NCBI RefSeq assembly: GCF_002906255.1
Contig: NZ_POTC01000025.1
Span: 1 to 46,883, forward strand
DNA from: Novacetimonas maltaceti
GTDB lineage: Bacteria; Pseudomonadota; Alphaproteobacteria; Acetobacterales; Acetobacteraceae
Length of the DNA: 46,883 nt
Direction: 5' to 3'
Each line of letters opens with the position of its first letter. Position 1 is the stretch's first letter. The position numbers were made by a program, and so were the translations under genes. Of this stretch, positions 33,779-42,219 are shown piece by piece. The notes under the pieces were generated by a model. It had not been told where the DNA came from. It saw only the letters and a program-made list of their open reading frames with translations, and searched no databases.

Positions 33779-34603
33779 ATGGCAGATCGATGCATGTTTT
33801 TCCGTTTTGCGAATCGCGTGGGAATGCCAACTGACGTGGCGCACATGCTGCTTGAACTGCTGTCCGGCGTGGTCGTGGGGTTCACGCTTGGCCTGATCGG
33901 GGGCGGCGGGTCCATCCTTGCGGTGCCGCTGATGGTCTATGTCGTCGGCGTGCCCAACGCGCATGTCGCGATCGGCACCAGCGCCGTCAGTGTCGCGGCC
34001 AATGCCCTGGCGGGCCTTGGGTATCATGCCCGCGCGCGCACCGTGAAGTGGCGGTGCGCGGGTATCTTTGCCTCATGCGGAATACTCGGCGCGCTGGTCG
34101 GGGCGTCGGCGGGGAAGGCCGTGGACGGGCAGAAGCTTCTGCTGTGCTTTGCGATCCTGATGATCGGCGTCGGGTTCCTGATGCTGCGCGGGCGGCATGA
34201 CCAGGGATGTGCCGATGCGCAGTGCACCCGTGACAATGCCCCCCGCGTCATGGCCTTTGGCGGACTGACGGGGATACTGTCGGGGTTCTTTGGCATCGGC
34301 GGCGGGTTCCTGATCGTGCCCGGCCTGATCGCATCGACGCACATGCCCATACTCAATGCCGTGGGCACGTCCCTTGTCGCAGTTGCGGCGTTCGGGCTGA
34401 GCACCGCCATCAGCTACATGCTGTCGGGATATGTGGACTGGGGAATGGCGGCGCTGTTCATCGTGGGCGGGACACTGGGCAGTTATGCGGGCATGCGGGT
34501 GTCGCGCCGCATGGCGGGGGCGTCCGGGGCGCTGACCATCTTCTTTGCCGGGGTGATTTTCTGCGTGGCAACCTACATGATCTGGCGCAGCCTGCGGGGC
34601 TGA
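33779..34603 (+). CDS. TauE/SafE family sulfite/anion exporter-like permease
   Basis: Inner-membrane permease with two repeats of four helices. Each repeat contains the family's glycine motif: GFTLGLIGGGGSILAVPLMVYVVG in the first and GILSGFFGIGGGFLIVPGLIAS in the second, shown here as markers. Members export sulfite, sulfoacetate or related organic anions. The start is uncertain: ATGs at 33779, 33794, 33824 and 33845 are in frame; family N-termini would fit 33824 or 33845 best, and none has an ideal ribosome binding site. It stands alone between a divergent MFS gene and the convergent flippase gene; no sulfur enzyme is adjacent. Confidence 0.85.
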   Translation: MADRCMFFRFANRVGMPTDVAHMLLELLSGVVVGFTLGLIGGGGSILAVPLMVYVVGVPNAHVAIGTSAVSVAANALAGLGYHARARTVKWRCAGIFASCGILGALVGASAGKAVDGQKLLLCFAILMIGVGFLMLRGRHDQGCADAQCTRDNAPRVMAFGGLTGILSGFFGIGGGFLIVPGLIASTHMPILNAVGTSLVAVAAFGLSTAISYMLSGYVDWGMAALFIVGGTLGSYAGMRVSRRMAGASGALTIFFAGVIFCVATYMIWRSLRG

Positions 34604-34639
34604 TGCGCGGGCCTGCGCCATTTTGGGGGTGGGTCGCCC

Positions 34640-36181
34640 TCAGCCCTGCGAACGCCAGCGCAGGCCCTGTCGGCCCATGTTCCATGCCTGCGCCATGACC
34701 TGTCGCAGGGAGGCGCGTTCCGCCCCAGCCAGCCCCTGCCGCCACAGCACGGTATAGAACACCACAAGTCCCCCCACCGCGATGGCGCAGCCCATCAGGT
34801 GCGGGGTACGCGGCAGCGCCAGCAGCATCACGCCCACCCCCACGATGGCCGTGGGGACAAGGTGGCGCAGCATCTGCGACAGCCATGGATACAGCCGGAT
34901 GCCAAGGCGTATGCGCACCACGCAGTCCATGATGCTGCGGCTGGCCCATGCAAAGGCCGCGCCCTCCACCCCGAACCAGTGCAGGAACGCCAGCAGCAGG
35001 GGGATATAGACCACCACCTCCACGACCGAGAGGATGGCGTTCATCTCCGCCCGCCCGATCCCGTCGAGGAAACCGGCCGCCACCGCGTCCATGCCGAAGA
35101 CGAACACCCCGATGCTCAGGCATTTCATGATGAGCGTGCTGTGCAGCGCGAAATCCGGCCCGACCCATAGCGAGAGGATGTCGTGGCTGAAGATGGAGCC
35201 CAGCAGGCAGAACGGAAACAGCAGTCCCACCACCGTCAGGATGCTGTTGCGGTACAGCGCGACCGTGGCGGTGGTGTCGGTACGCCAGCATGCCGCCATT
35301 GCGGGATAGGCCGTGCTGGTGACCGCCATCGTGATCATCGACAGGCGTGCGACCACGTCAAAGGCAGTGGTGTAATATCCCGTCACGGCCGCGGACAGCA
35401 CGGTTGCGATCATGAAGCGGTCCATGTAGGACAGGATGGGAAACATCAGGTTGGAGATGGTCATCCATCCCCCGATCCTGAACAGTGGCCGCAGCAGCCC
35501 GAATGCCGGGCGCGCGCGGCGCAGCGATGGCATGATGCGCAGGCAGACCGCGCCATATCCCACCGTCATCGCCAGGCGGCACAGCGCCAGCACCAGCATC
35601 ACCCCCACCAGGCTGTCCCAGACCTGCAGCACCAGCAGCGGGCCAAGGTAGTACATGATGGAAATCGGGATGTTGATCAGGTTGGCGGTGCGGAACGCCT
35701 GATAGGCCGACATGACGCCCCACATCGCGGCGTTGATCATCACCAGCGGCGCCGTGGCGCACAGTACCCACATTGCCACCATCGTCTGGTGCTGCAGGTC
35801 GGCGGGGATCTTCAACCCGTGATAGACCCAGAACCGTACGCACAATGCCGCAATCACCCCACCGGCAAGCCCGAACAGGCCAAGCGTGAGGATGCCGGTC
35901 AGCGTCAGGCTCGCGCTTTCTTCTTCTTCCCCATCGGCGATGCGTTCGGCGATGGCGCGTGTCAGTGCGCGGCCCAGCCCGAAATCGAAGATGCCGAATG
36001 TCCCGACAAGGCTGAGCGCAATGGTCAGCACCCCCCAGCGCGCAAGTCCCAACCGGGTGATCAGCGGGGGGGTCACCAGCAGGGCGACGGCAACCGGACC
36101 GATACGGCCAAGCATGTTCCAGCCTGCATTGAATAGTACTGTCTGCATGCGGGTCAGGCGCGCATGGTCCGTGGGTGTCAT
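34640..36181 (-). CDS. Polysaccharide flippase (Wzx-like, MATE/MOP superfamily)
   Basis: Inner-membrane flippase of 513 residues and about 12-14 helices, expected to move lipid-linked sugar repeat units to the periplasmic face. FGIFDFGLGRALTRAIAERIADG is the typical N-terminal cytoplasmic loop of the oligosaccharide flippase family; the Arg/Glu pairs and DRFMIATVLSAAVTGYYTTAFDVVARL region in the centre support this. It is the last gene of the leftward galE-flippase pair in the EPS region, 133 bases after galE. Start ATG 36181. The long plus-strand frame opposite (35183-36136) is a shadow. Confidence 0.85.
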   Translation of the reverse strand: MTPTDHARLTRMQTVLFNAGWNMLGRIGPVAVALLVTPPLITRLGLARWGVLTIALSLVGTFGIFDFGLGRALTRAIAERIADGEEEESASLTLTGILTLGLFGLAGGVIAALCVRFWVYHGLKIPADLQHQTMVAMWVLCATAPLVMINAAMWGVMSAYQAFRTANLINIPISIMYYLGPLLVLQVWDSLVGVMLVLALCRLAMTVGYGAVCLRIMPSLRRARPAFGLLRPLFRIGGWMTISNLMFPILSYMDRFMIATVLSAAVTGYYTTAFDVVARLSMITMAVTSTAYPAMAACWRTDTTATVALYRNSILTVVGLLFPFCLLGSIFSHDILSLWVGPDFALHSTLIMKCLSIGVFVFGMDAVAAGFLDGIGRAEMNAILSVVEVVVYIPLLLAFLHWFGVEGAAFAWASRSIMDCVVRIRLGIRLYPWLSQMLRHLVPTAIVGVGVMLLALPRTPHLMGCAIAVGGLVVFYTVLWRQGLAGAERASLRQVMAQAWNMGRQGLRWRSQG

Positions 36182-36292
36182 TGAAATATGATCCTGCCCG
36201 TTCTGCGATACTGATGCATCAGGTTATGAGGAGGGCCGCCATGGCGTGGCAGTTGCAGTCGCCCCGCCTGACGGGAGGATGGAAAAGGGGGG

Positions 36293-36310
36293 GGGCATGA
36301 AGGCATGCCC
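36293..36310. terminator. Small hairpin after galE
   Basis: GGGCATG (36293-36299) pairs with CATGCCC (36304-36310) around AAGG, a few bases past the galE stop on the leftward strand, followed there by a C-run and TTTT. Weak terminator or attenuator between galE and the flippase gene. Confidence 0.35.
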
Positions 36311-36314
36311 GTCT

Positions 36315-37409
36315 TCAGGGGGAGGCGGGTCGGTAGAATTCTTCCGCCGCGCCCGGCAGGGGGAAGTCCGCGCCAAGGGGAATGGCGGGCATGTCCATTC
36401 CTGTCGCCGGCGACATGGCCGGAAGGGGGGCGGCATAACCTTCGGGATGGGTCAGGCGCCAGCGGAATGCGGTTTCGACAATGTCGTCAAGGGCGGCGAT
36501 GCGCGGTATCCACCCGGTTTCGCGGCGCAGGCGTTCCGATCCCGCGATCAGGGTGGCGGGGTCCCCCTGCCGCCGTCCCGCCCATGACCAGTTCACGTTG
36601 CGTCCGGTCACACGTTCCACCGCGCGGATGACATCGAGGTTTGAAAAACCGGTCGTGTTCCCGACATTGTAGGTCACGCTTCGGGTTTCGATCTGCTCCA
36701 GCGCCATGAGGTGCGCGTGGGCAAGGTCGGTGACATGGATGTAATCACGCACGCATGTTCCGTCCGCCGTGGCATAATCCGCGCCAAAGATCGACAGGGC
36801 GGGACGCCGGCCAAGCGCCGTATCGATCGCAAGCGGGATCAGGTGGGTTTCAGGGCGATGGTCCTCGCCTGCGCGGCCCATGGGGTCTGACCCCGCCGCA
36901 TTGAAATATCGCAGGCAGGCACTGTGCATTCCATAAATCGTCTCCGCCCAGTGCAGGACGCGCTCGATCAGGAACTTGCTTTCGCCATAGGGGGAGCCGG
37001 GATTGACGGTGGCATGTTCCATGATCGGCTGCTGTTCGGGGGTGCCGAACAGGGCCGCGGTGGAGGAAAATACGAAACGCCTGATGGCATGGTGGATGCA
37101 CAGTTCGATAAGTTGCAGGCTGTTCAGGTAATTCTGCCGCAGGTAGGTAAAGGGAACACGCATGCTGTCCCCCACAAGGGACAGGGCGGCAAAGTGCAGG
37201 ACGCCATCGAATTTCGCGTTTTCCATGACCGTGTTGAGAAGCGCCTGATCCGAAAGATTACCGACGACAAGGGGAACATCCGGTGGAACCGCGGCACGGT
37301 GGCCGGTGCTGAGATTGTCGAAAACCACGACGGAATGGCCGGCGTCGCGCAAGGCAAGTACGACATGGCTGCCAACAAAACCGGCGCCCCCTGTGACAAG
37401 GTAATGCAT
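36315..37409 (-). CDS. galE: UDP-glucose 4-epimerase
   Basis: Interconverts UDP-glucose and UDP-galactose for polysaccharide synthesis. The NAD motif GGAGFVG is at residues 7-13, the catalytic Ser/Thr in FSSTAALFG (about 115-123) and the Tyr-x3-Lys pair in SPYGESK (Tyr141, Lys145); CVRDYIHVTDLAHAH and YNVGNTTG complete the family pattern. The ATG at 37409 with AGGAAGA upstream gives 364 residues; the open frame upstream of it is not supported. The C-terminus carries about 30 extra Pro/Ala-rich residues beyond the usual end. Its place in the EPS cluster suggests it supplies UDP-galactose or helps convert UDP-sugars there (often called exoB in such loci). Confidence 0.92.
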   Translation of the reverse strand: MHYLVTGGAGFVGSHVVLALRDAGHSVVVFDNLSTGHRAAVPPDVPLVVGNLSDQALLNTVMENAKFDGVLHFAALSLVGDSMRVPFTYLRQNYLNSLQLIELCIHHAIRRFVFSSTAALFGTPEQQPIMEHATVNPGSPYGESKFLIERVLHWAETIYGMHSACLRYFNAAGSDPMGRAGEDHRPETHLIPLAIDTALGRRPALSIFGADYATADGTCVRDYIHVTDLAHAHLMALEQIETRSVTYNVGNTTGFSNLDVIRAVERVTGRNVNWSWAGRRQGDPATLIAGSERLRRETGWIPRIAALDDIVETAFRWRLTHPEGYAAPLPAMSPATGMDMPAIPLGADFPLPGAAEEFYRPASP

Positions 37410-37838
37410 CGTATTCTTCCTGTGGTAATGGCATGCGATATGGACGGGCCTGCCGTGACATGTTTCAGGAATATGCCTGTGGAACCATGCCCCTGGCTGC
37501 TCTGCGCGAACGACAGGCGCATGCCCCCGGTTGCATGGGGGCGTGCTGAATCCGGTGGAATTTAATATTTCATTTTCCTGTTCTTCTGGCACGGAACAAT
37601 CGGATATTTACCTACAAGGCTGTATCTGATGGATAATTCCTGCATGTCCGTGCGACATGCACTGTCCCACCGGGCAGGTTCACATTCTTTCGTGTGGTGG
37701 ACAGGAGGAACCGCAAGTCGGGGTATTCTTTCACGGCGGATGCAAAATATTTTTGGCCCTGCGGAAAACCGGTCCGGTGACTGGCCTGTTTCATTGCCGA
37801 GGTCATGCGGCAGCCATGATCCGCGAAAGGAACAGGAC
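37410..37838. other. Divergent intergenic region galE/acyltransferase
   Basis: A 429-base region between two divergent genes. An A+T-rich segment near 37555-37640 (GGAATTTAATATTTCATTTTCC) probably holds the promoters. I see no credible small gene; the frames extending the acyltransferase upstream to 37629 and galE to 37592 lack initiation signals. Confidence 0.4.
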
Positions 37839-38951
37839 ATGGATGCTCCAAGACATCATTATGCCGCCCTTGATGGTGTGCGTGGCTTTGCCGCGCTGTC
37901 GGTGATGGTCTATCACCTCGGGCACTGGCTGGATGTCGGGGGGCTTGCGGTCAATAGCGGCCTTGCGGTGGACCTTTTCTTCTGCCTCAGCGGCTATGTC
38001 CTTTCCCTTTCATATGGCACGCGCATGACGGGCGCGCGTGGCCTGTCGGCAGGGCAGTTCCTCCGCCGTCGCCTTGTGCGCCTCATGCCCGTGGTCATCG
38101 TGGCGACGATGATCGGCGCGGCCTATGTGCTTGTGCGCGGCCACCTGAATGGCGGCGGTGGCGCATATGCGGCGCTGCTGGTGGCGGTGGTGCTGGCGCT
38201 GCTGGACCTGCCGTATCTTTTCGCACCGCACGAAATCGGCGGCCCACAGGTCTTTCCGCTCAACGGGCCGCAATACTCGCTGTTTCTGGAGCTGTTCATC
38301 AACCTGTTCTGGTGGCTGACACGCCGCCTTGACCAGCGCGTGCTGGCGGGCGTCATGATCGTGACATGCCTGCCGCTGGTATGGGTGTCCGGGCTGGGTG
38401 GGGACGTGCCCGGCACGTTCTGGAGCGGCTTTCCCAGGGTCGGTGCCTCCTTTTTCATCGGTGTTGCCCTTTACCGTTTCGCGCCAGCCATCCCGGCGGT
38501 GATGTCTGGCGTGCCGATGTTCGTCATGTGCCTGTGCCTCATGCTGGTGCTGTTCTTCTGGCCTGTGGCGGCATCGCGCGGGGTTGAAATGGCCTGGATT
38601 GCGATCTTCTCGCCCCTGCTGGTCATTTCCGGCGCGCGCGTCAGGATGTCGCCCGCCCTGGCGCGGGCCTCGCTATGGGGGGGGGAGGTGTCCTATCCGC
38701 TCTATGCGCTGCATTACCCGGTCTTCTGCTGGGTCAACGGGGTGTCCCAGGCCACGGTGCATGCACGGATCGCGATTGTGGAAATACCTCTTGCGGCCAT
38801 CGTGGCGGTTGCGGTTTCGCTCTTCATACTCAGGCATGTGGATGAGCCTGCGCGGCGCATGCTGTCGCGCCGCCGGCCCGGCGCGACAGGTGGGGCGGCC
38901 TATGCCGTGGGGGAGGCATCCGTCGCCATGCCCGCGCATACCGAAAGGTAG
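37839..38951 (+). CDS. Acyltransferase 3 family membrane protein
   Basis: Integral membrane O-acyltransferase (OafA/ExoZ type) with about ten helices in 370 residues, adding acetyl or another acyl group to exopolysaccharide or its lipid-linked precursor. The conserved ALDGVRGFAALSVMVYHLGHW near the N-terminus contains the Arg and the catalytic His, DLFFCLSGYVLSLSYG is motif 2, and FLRRRLVRLMPV the basic loop. The start ATG at 37839 follows AAGGAACAGGA. It is the only rightward gene in the EPS block and overlaps the 3' end of the opposite GT2 gene by 52 bases. Acetylation of the local EPS is the natural reading. Confidence 0.88.
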   Translation: MDAPRHHYAALDGVRGFAALSVMVYHLGHWLDVGGLAVNSGLAVDLFFCLSGYVLSLSYGTRMTGARGLSAGQFLRRRLVRLMPVVIVATMIGAAYVLVRGHLNGGGGAYAALLVAVVLALLDLPYLFAPHEIGGPQVFPLNGPQYSLFLELFINLFWWLTRRLDQRVLAGVMIVTCLPLVWVSGLGGDVPGTFWSGFPRVGASFFIGVALYRFAPAIPAVMSGVPMFVMCLCLMLVLFFWPVAASRGVEMAWIAIFSPLLVISGARVRMSPALARASLWGGEVSYPLYALHYPVFCWVNGVSQATVHARIAIVEIPLAAIVAVAVSLFILRHVDEPARRMLSRRRPGATGGAAYAVGEASVAMPAHTER

Positions 38952-39766
38952 CCACGAACCCGGCCAAGGAAAGTCATGACATAATAACGGAAGAAAGGAA
39001 TGTTCCCCTTGAGGAGATAGAGGATGCCCCCCGCGATGGGACGCAGCAGGAACATGAGGACGATGCCGGGGGCAAGGTGGTTGCTGCGCATGACCCGTCC
39101 CATCCCCGCGCCATAGCTGTAGGCGCGGGCGATATTGAGGGAGACGGGCTTGTCGGGATGGATGATGCGCAGGGTCGGAAGATAAAGTCCCGCAAAGCCT
39201 TTTTTCAGGAGGCGAAGTGCAAGGTCCTGCCCTTCGGCCGAACCGAAGGGCGTGCCGGGACCAAGTGTTTCGTCAAAGCCGCCTACGGCATTGAAGGCAT
39301 TGCGGCGGATGAAGAAATTGAATTCGATCAGGCATGTCCAGACAGTATGCGGATCAATCACCGTTTCTTCGGTCTGCCACCGCCCTGAACGTCCTGTCTG
39401 GCCTTCGTGCGTGATGACGGAGCCGGTTATGAATTCAGGGGAGCGGACGCAGCTGAATGTGTGATTGACGGTCTTGAGGATGTCCTTCGTATAGATGCAG
39501 TCATCATCTGGAAATGTAAGGATGTCCCCACCTGCGCGGCTGGCGCCGAGGTTGCGGGCATGGTTGCATTTTCGGATGGGGCTGCGCAGGTGAAGGATGC
39601 TCAGCCTGTCGCTGAATTCTTTCACGACGGGGAGCAGTCGGTCATCCTCGTTCTGGTCCACGATGATGACCTCGAATGTCTTGAGTGACTGTTGTGTCAG
39701 GGATAGCAGGAGACTGCGTAATTCCTCAACCCGCCCCAGTGTCGGCACGATCAGTGAAAAGAACAT
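38900..39766 (-). CDS. Glycosyltransferase family 2 protein
   Basis: Inverting sugar transferase of the GT-A fold, 288 residues. FFSLIVPTLGRVEELRSLLLSL is the N-terminal strand/helix, VIIVDQNEDD the nucleotide site, and FPDDDCIY the DxD metal motif; GAEGQDLALRL-like SAEGQDLALRLLKKG supplies the acidic catalytic region. A C-terminal hydrophobic stretch (IVLMFLLRPIAGGILYLL) may anchor it to the membrane. The start ATG at 39766 follows AGGGA by 9 bases and the upstream fusion gene by 19, so it is in the same operon. Sugar donor and acceptor unknown; an EPS repeat-unit role is inferred from position. Confidence 0.88.
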   Translation of the reverse strand: MFFSLIVPTLGRVEELRSLLLSLTQQSLKTFEVIIVDQNEDDRLLPVVKEFSDRLSILHLRSPIRKCNHARNLGASRAGGDILTFPDDDCIYTKDILKTVNHTFSCVRSPEFITGSVITHEGQTGRSGRWQTEETVIDPHTVWTCLIEFNFFIRRNAFNAVGGFDETLGPGTPFGSAEGQDLALRLLKKGFAGLYLPTLRIIHPDKPVSLNIARAYSYGAGMGRVMRSNHLAPGIVLMFLLRPIAGGILYLLKGNIPFFRYYVMTFLGRVRGYLSVCAGMATDASPTA

Positions 39767-39785
39767 CGAAACAGGTCCCTGTGGG

Positions 39786-41825
39786 TTAAAGCGTCAGCAT
39801 TTTTTCGGGGGAAACACGGCCGGACATGGCGTCACGCAACGCAAGCCAGTTGCCGATGATCCGTCCCCTGCGGTCGATATAGGGTTCCGGCCACAGGCTG
39901 CGCAGGGCGTTCATGGCCATGTTCCGACCGATGCTGCGCAGGGCATGGTCAAGGGGAAATGTGCCCTTGCGTGACAGGTAAAGCGGGTTCGCCACCTGTG
40001 AATATCCCAATCTCCGCCCCGGCGTGCGCCCGGACTTGCTGCCCAGGTGGATGCCCTTTGCCCCGTTGACGCGCACGATGCGGCCGCGTCGTCCCAACTG
40101 GCGGGAGAAATCTATATCCTCGTACCAGGCGTACAGGGGCAGGCGTTCGTCAAAATGGAGGCCGGATTCCGCAATGGTCGAAAGGCGATAGGCCATGTTG
40201 CACCCATATCCGTTCCACGCGGGTTGTACTGCGGGCAGGGGGGGCGTGTCATTGATCGCGGGATTGGCGAGCATCGCGCGCGCTTCCTCCACCGTCAGGC
40301 CCGGTCCCTTCGCCCCGTCCGCCAGTACGCGTCCGGTCGCAACAACAATGTCGGGTTCCGATGCAAAGGCCATGGCGCATTGTGCGAGGTAGTCGGGATC
40401 GGGCAGGAAATCATCATCGAAGAAAACGACAATTTCCGCATCTTCCATATGCTGCAACAAAAGGTTGCGCTGGTGCGCCAGTCCGCGCGGTCCCTGAAGC
40501 AGGACCAGCGTGTCGGATGCCTCCAGCCCCGCCATGTCCGCCATGGTGGGTGCGCAGACAATGATACGGTGTGGCGGATGGGTCTGCCGTCGCAGTTCCG
40601 CGACCGTCTCGCGCAGGATGCCCGGACGCCCGCATGTCGCGATCCCGACCGTGATCTTCATGTCCCGCGCGGCAGGTGTGGCGGTGCCTGCGGGTGTGCG
40701 GGCACTGGCGGGCATGCGCTGCGACAGGAGTTCACGCGACAGTGCGACATGACGCCGGGCATAGGCCTGCGAATTGAGAACCGTGCGCATGCGTTCGCGC
40801 GCATTGCGCACCATGGCCGCGCACCGGTCCGGGTCGCACGCCAGCGTGACGATGGCATGTCCCATGGCCTGCGTGTCGCCAACGGGGACATAAAAAACGC
40901 AGTCCCCATCGAAATAATGGCGCAGGCCGCCAGTATCCGTGGCAATGACCGGCAGCCCCCGCAGGGTTGCCTCCTCGATTACGGTAATGCCCGAAGCATG
41001 CAGGTTGTGCGTAAGCGGCACGACCACGATATCGGCTTCATCATACAGGCGGAACAGCACGTCATTGCGTTTCGGCGTAACGCGCGTGACATGCGGTGGC
41101 GGGTCAAGGCGGTTGGCCGTGGCAATGGTGACATGGCACGCCACGCCATCCGGCAGGGGGGATGTCGCGGCGATCAGCGTGGGCCAGTCACGATGGCGGT
41201 CATTGCCCAGCGACAGGACCCGCACGGGATCGCCCGGCATCCGTACCGGCGGGGCGTGGTCGGTCATTTCGTCCGCACGGATGCCAAACGGGATCCATTC
41301 CATCCTCTGTCCGGGGAACACGCTGCGTGCCTGCGCCAGATTTTCGGGCGACAGGAACGTCAGCATGTCCGCGCGCGACAGCAGGCTGCGCATGAACAGC
41401 CGCCGCCATGCCGCCTCCTGCGGCCAGCGATCCATCAGCCATACGCTCTGCGCGATCAGGGGGGGATGGGGGCGGCGTGGCGTCAGGCGATAGAGCAGCA
41501 GTACACCAAGCGCCTGTGCCTCGGTATGGGTCCAGACCACATCGGCGGACAGGATGCCCTTGCGGTTGCGCCATGCCTGCACGAAATCGAAACCAAGGAG
41601 AAAGCGCACCCCATAGCGCACAAGGCGCGAGAACGGGTTTTCCGCCCTGTCTTCGGACTGTTCAACAACGACACCGGGCCCCGCCGCGCGATAATATCCA
41701 TAGGCGTAGGGTTCGTTGATGCCGGGTATTTCCCCTTTTTCCCAGCGCGCATGCCAGCTTCTGGCGCCATATCCATAGCTGAGTTGCACGAAAGCGCGCA
41801 GGGGAGGCGGAGTATCTGTAGGCAT
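39786..41825 (-). CDS. Two-domain glycosyltransferase, GT4 fused to GT2
   Basis: A 679-residue protein with two transferase domains. Residues 1 to about 385 form a GT-B (GT4) domain with VIEEATLRGLPVIATDTGG carrying the nucleotide-sugar-binding Glu motif. After a Pro/Ala-rich linker (ASARTPAGTATPAA) a GT-A (GT2) domain begins at MKITVGIATCGRPGILRETV and shows FFDDDFLPD (metal motif), YGCNMAYR and YEDIDFSRQLG (catalytic acid). I start at the ATG at 41825, with AGGAGA about 10 bases upstream; the frame extends to 41873 without support. It probably adds two consecutive sugars in EPS repeat-unit assembly. Such fusions occur in EPS loci but the exact linkage is unknown. Confidence 0.87.
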   Translation of the reverse strand: MPTDTPPPLRAFVQLSYGYGARSWHARWEKGEIPGINEPYAYGYYRAAGPGVVVEQSEDRAENPFSRLVRYGVRFLLGFDFVQAWRNRKGILSADVVWTHTEAQALGVLLLYRLTPRRPHPPLIAQSVWLMDRWPQEAAWRRLFMRSLLSRADMLTFLSPENLAQARSVFPGQRMEWIPFGIRADEMTDHAPPVRMPGDPVRVLSLGNDRHRDWPTLIAATSPLPDGVACHVTIATANRLDPPPHVTRVTPKRNDVLFRLYDEADIVVVPLTHNLHASGITVIEEATLRGLPVIATDTGGLRHYFDGDCVFYVPVGDTQAMGHAIVTLACDPDRCAAMVRNARERMRTVLNSQAYARRHVALSRELLSQRMPASARTPAGTATPAARDMKITVGIATCGRPGILRETVAELRRQTHPPHRIIVCAPTMADMAGLEASDTLVLLQGPRGLAHQRNLLLQHMEDAEIVVFFDDDFLPDPDYLAQCAMAFASEPDIVVATGRVLADGAKGPGLTVEEARAMLANPAINDTPPLPAVQPAWNGYGCNMAYRLSTIAESGLHFDERLPLYAWYEDIDFSRQLGRRGRIVRVNGAKGIHLGSKSGRTPGRRLGYSQVANPLYLSRKGTFPLDHALRSIGRNMAMNALRSLWPEPYIDRRGRIIGNWLALRDAMSGRVSPEKMLTL

Positions 41826-41850
41826 GAAAAGAAGTCTCCTGTGCGCGAAA

Positions 41851-42219
41851 CTAGAAAATACCGACCGAAACAATCCTGAAATTGCGTTGCGCCATATGCG
41901 CGATCAGGTCCGCATGGGCGGCGGCGGCATGGCGGGGTGTGGGAAAGGCGTGGCAGTAGGCCCCCTCCAGCACCACATGCATGCCAAAGCGCAGGTTGAC
42001 CGTGCGGGCGAACCTGCCGCCATAGGCGTAAACCGCCATGCGCGACGTCATGGGCAGGGGATGGGGATTGCTGATGAACAGCTGTTCGGAGGATGGATCG
42101 CTGATGCTGCACCATACCGACTGTGTCGGTGCGGCATGTGCGCCCGTTGCGATGGCCATGGCCATCACGCATGCCAGGGACCGCACCCAAGGCCAGCGCA
42201 GGGTGCGCACATGCTTCAT
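41851..42219 (-). CDS. Small exported protein of unknown function in EPS operon
   Basis: I do not recognise a family. The 122-residue protein has a convincing signal peptide (basic start, hydrophobic SLACVMAMAIATGAHA, cleavage before APT). The mature part of about 90 residues has two Cys (in VWCSISD and GAYCHAFP) that could form a disulfide, and ends in HMAQRNFRIVSVGIF. Its ATG at 42219 overlaps the TGA of the upstream GT4 gene in an ATGA arrangement, which shows translational coupling, and its stop lies 25 bases before the next glycosyltransferase. It would be a periplasmic or surface helper for EPS assembly; this is inferred from position. Confidence 0.75.
   Translation of the reverse strand: MKHVRTLRWPWVRSLACVMAMAIATGAHAAPTQSVWCSISDPSSEQLFISNPHPLPMTSRMAVYAYGGRFARTVNLRFGMHVVLEGAYCHAFPTPRHAAAAHADLIAHMAQRNFRIVSVGIF

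Noticed and set aside
40047-41879. 610-residue plus-strand frame opposite the fusion glycosyltransferase
   Set aside because: Shadow of the minus-strand gene; no recognisable domain, composition rich in His, Arg and Gly.
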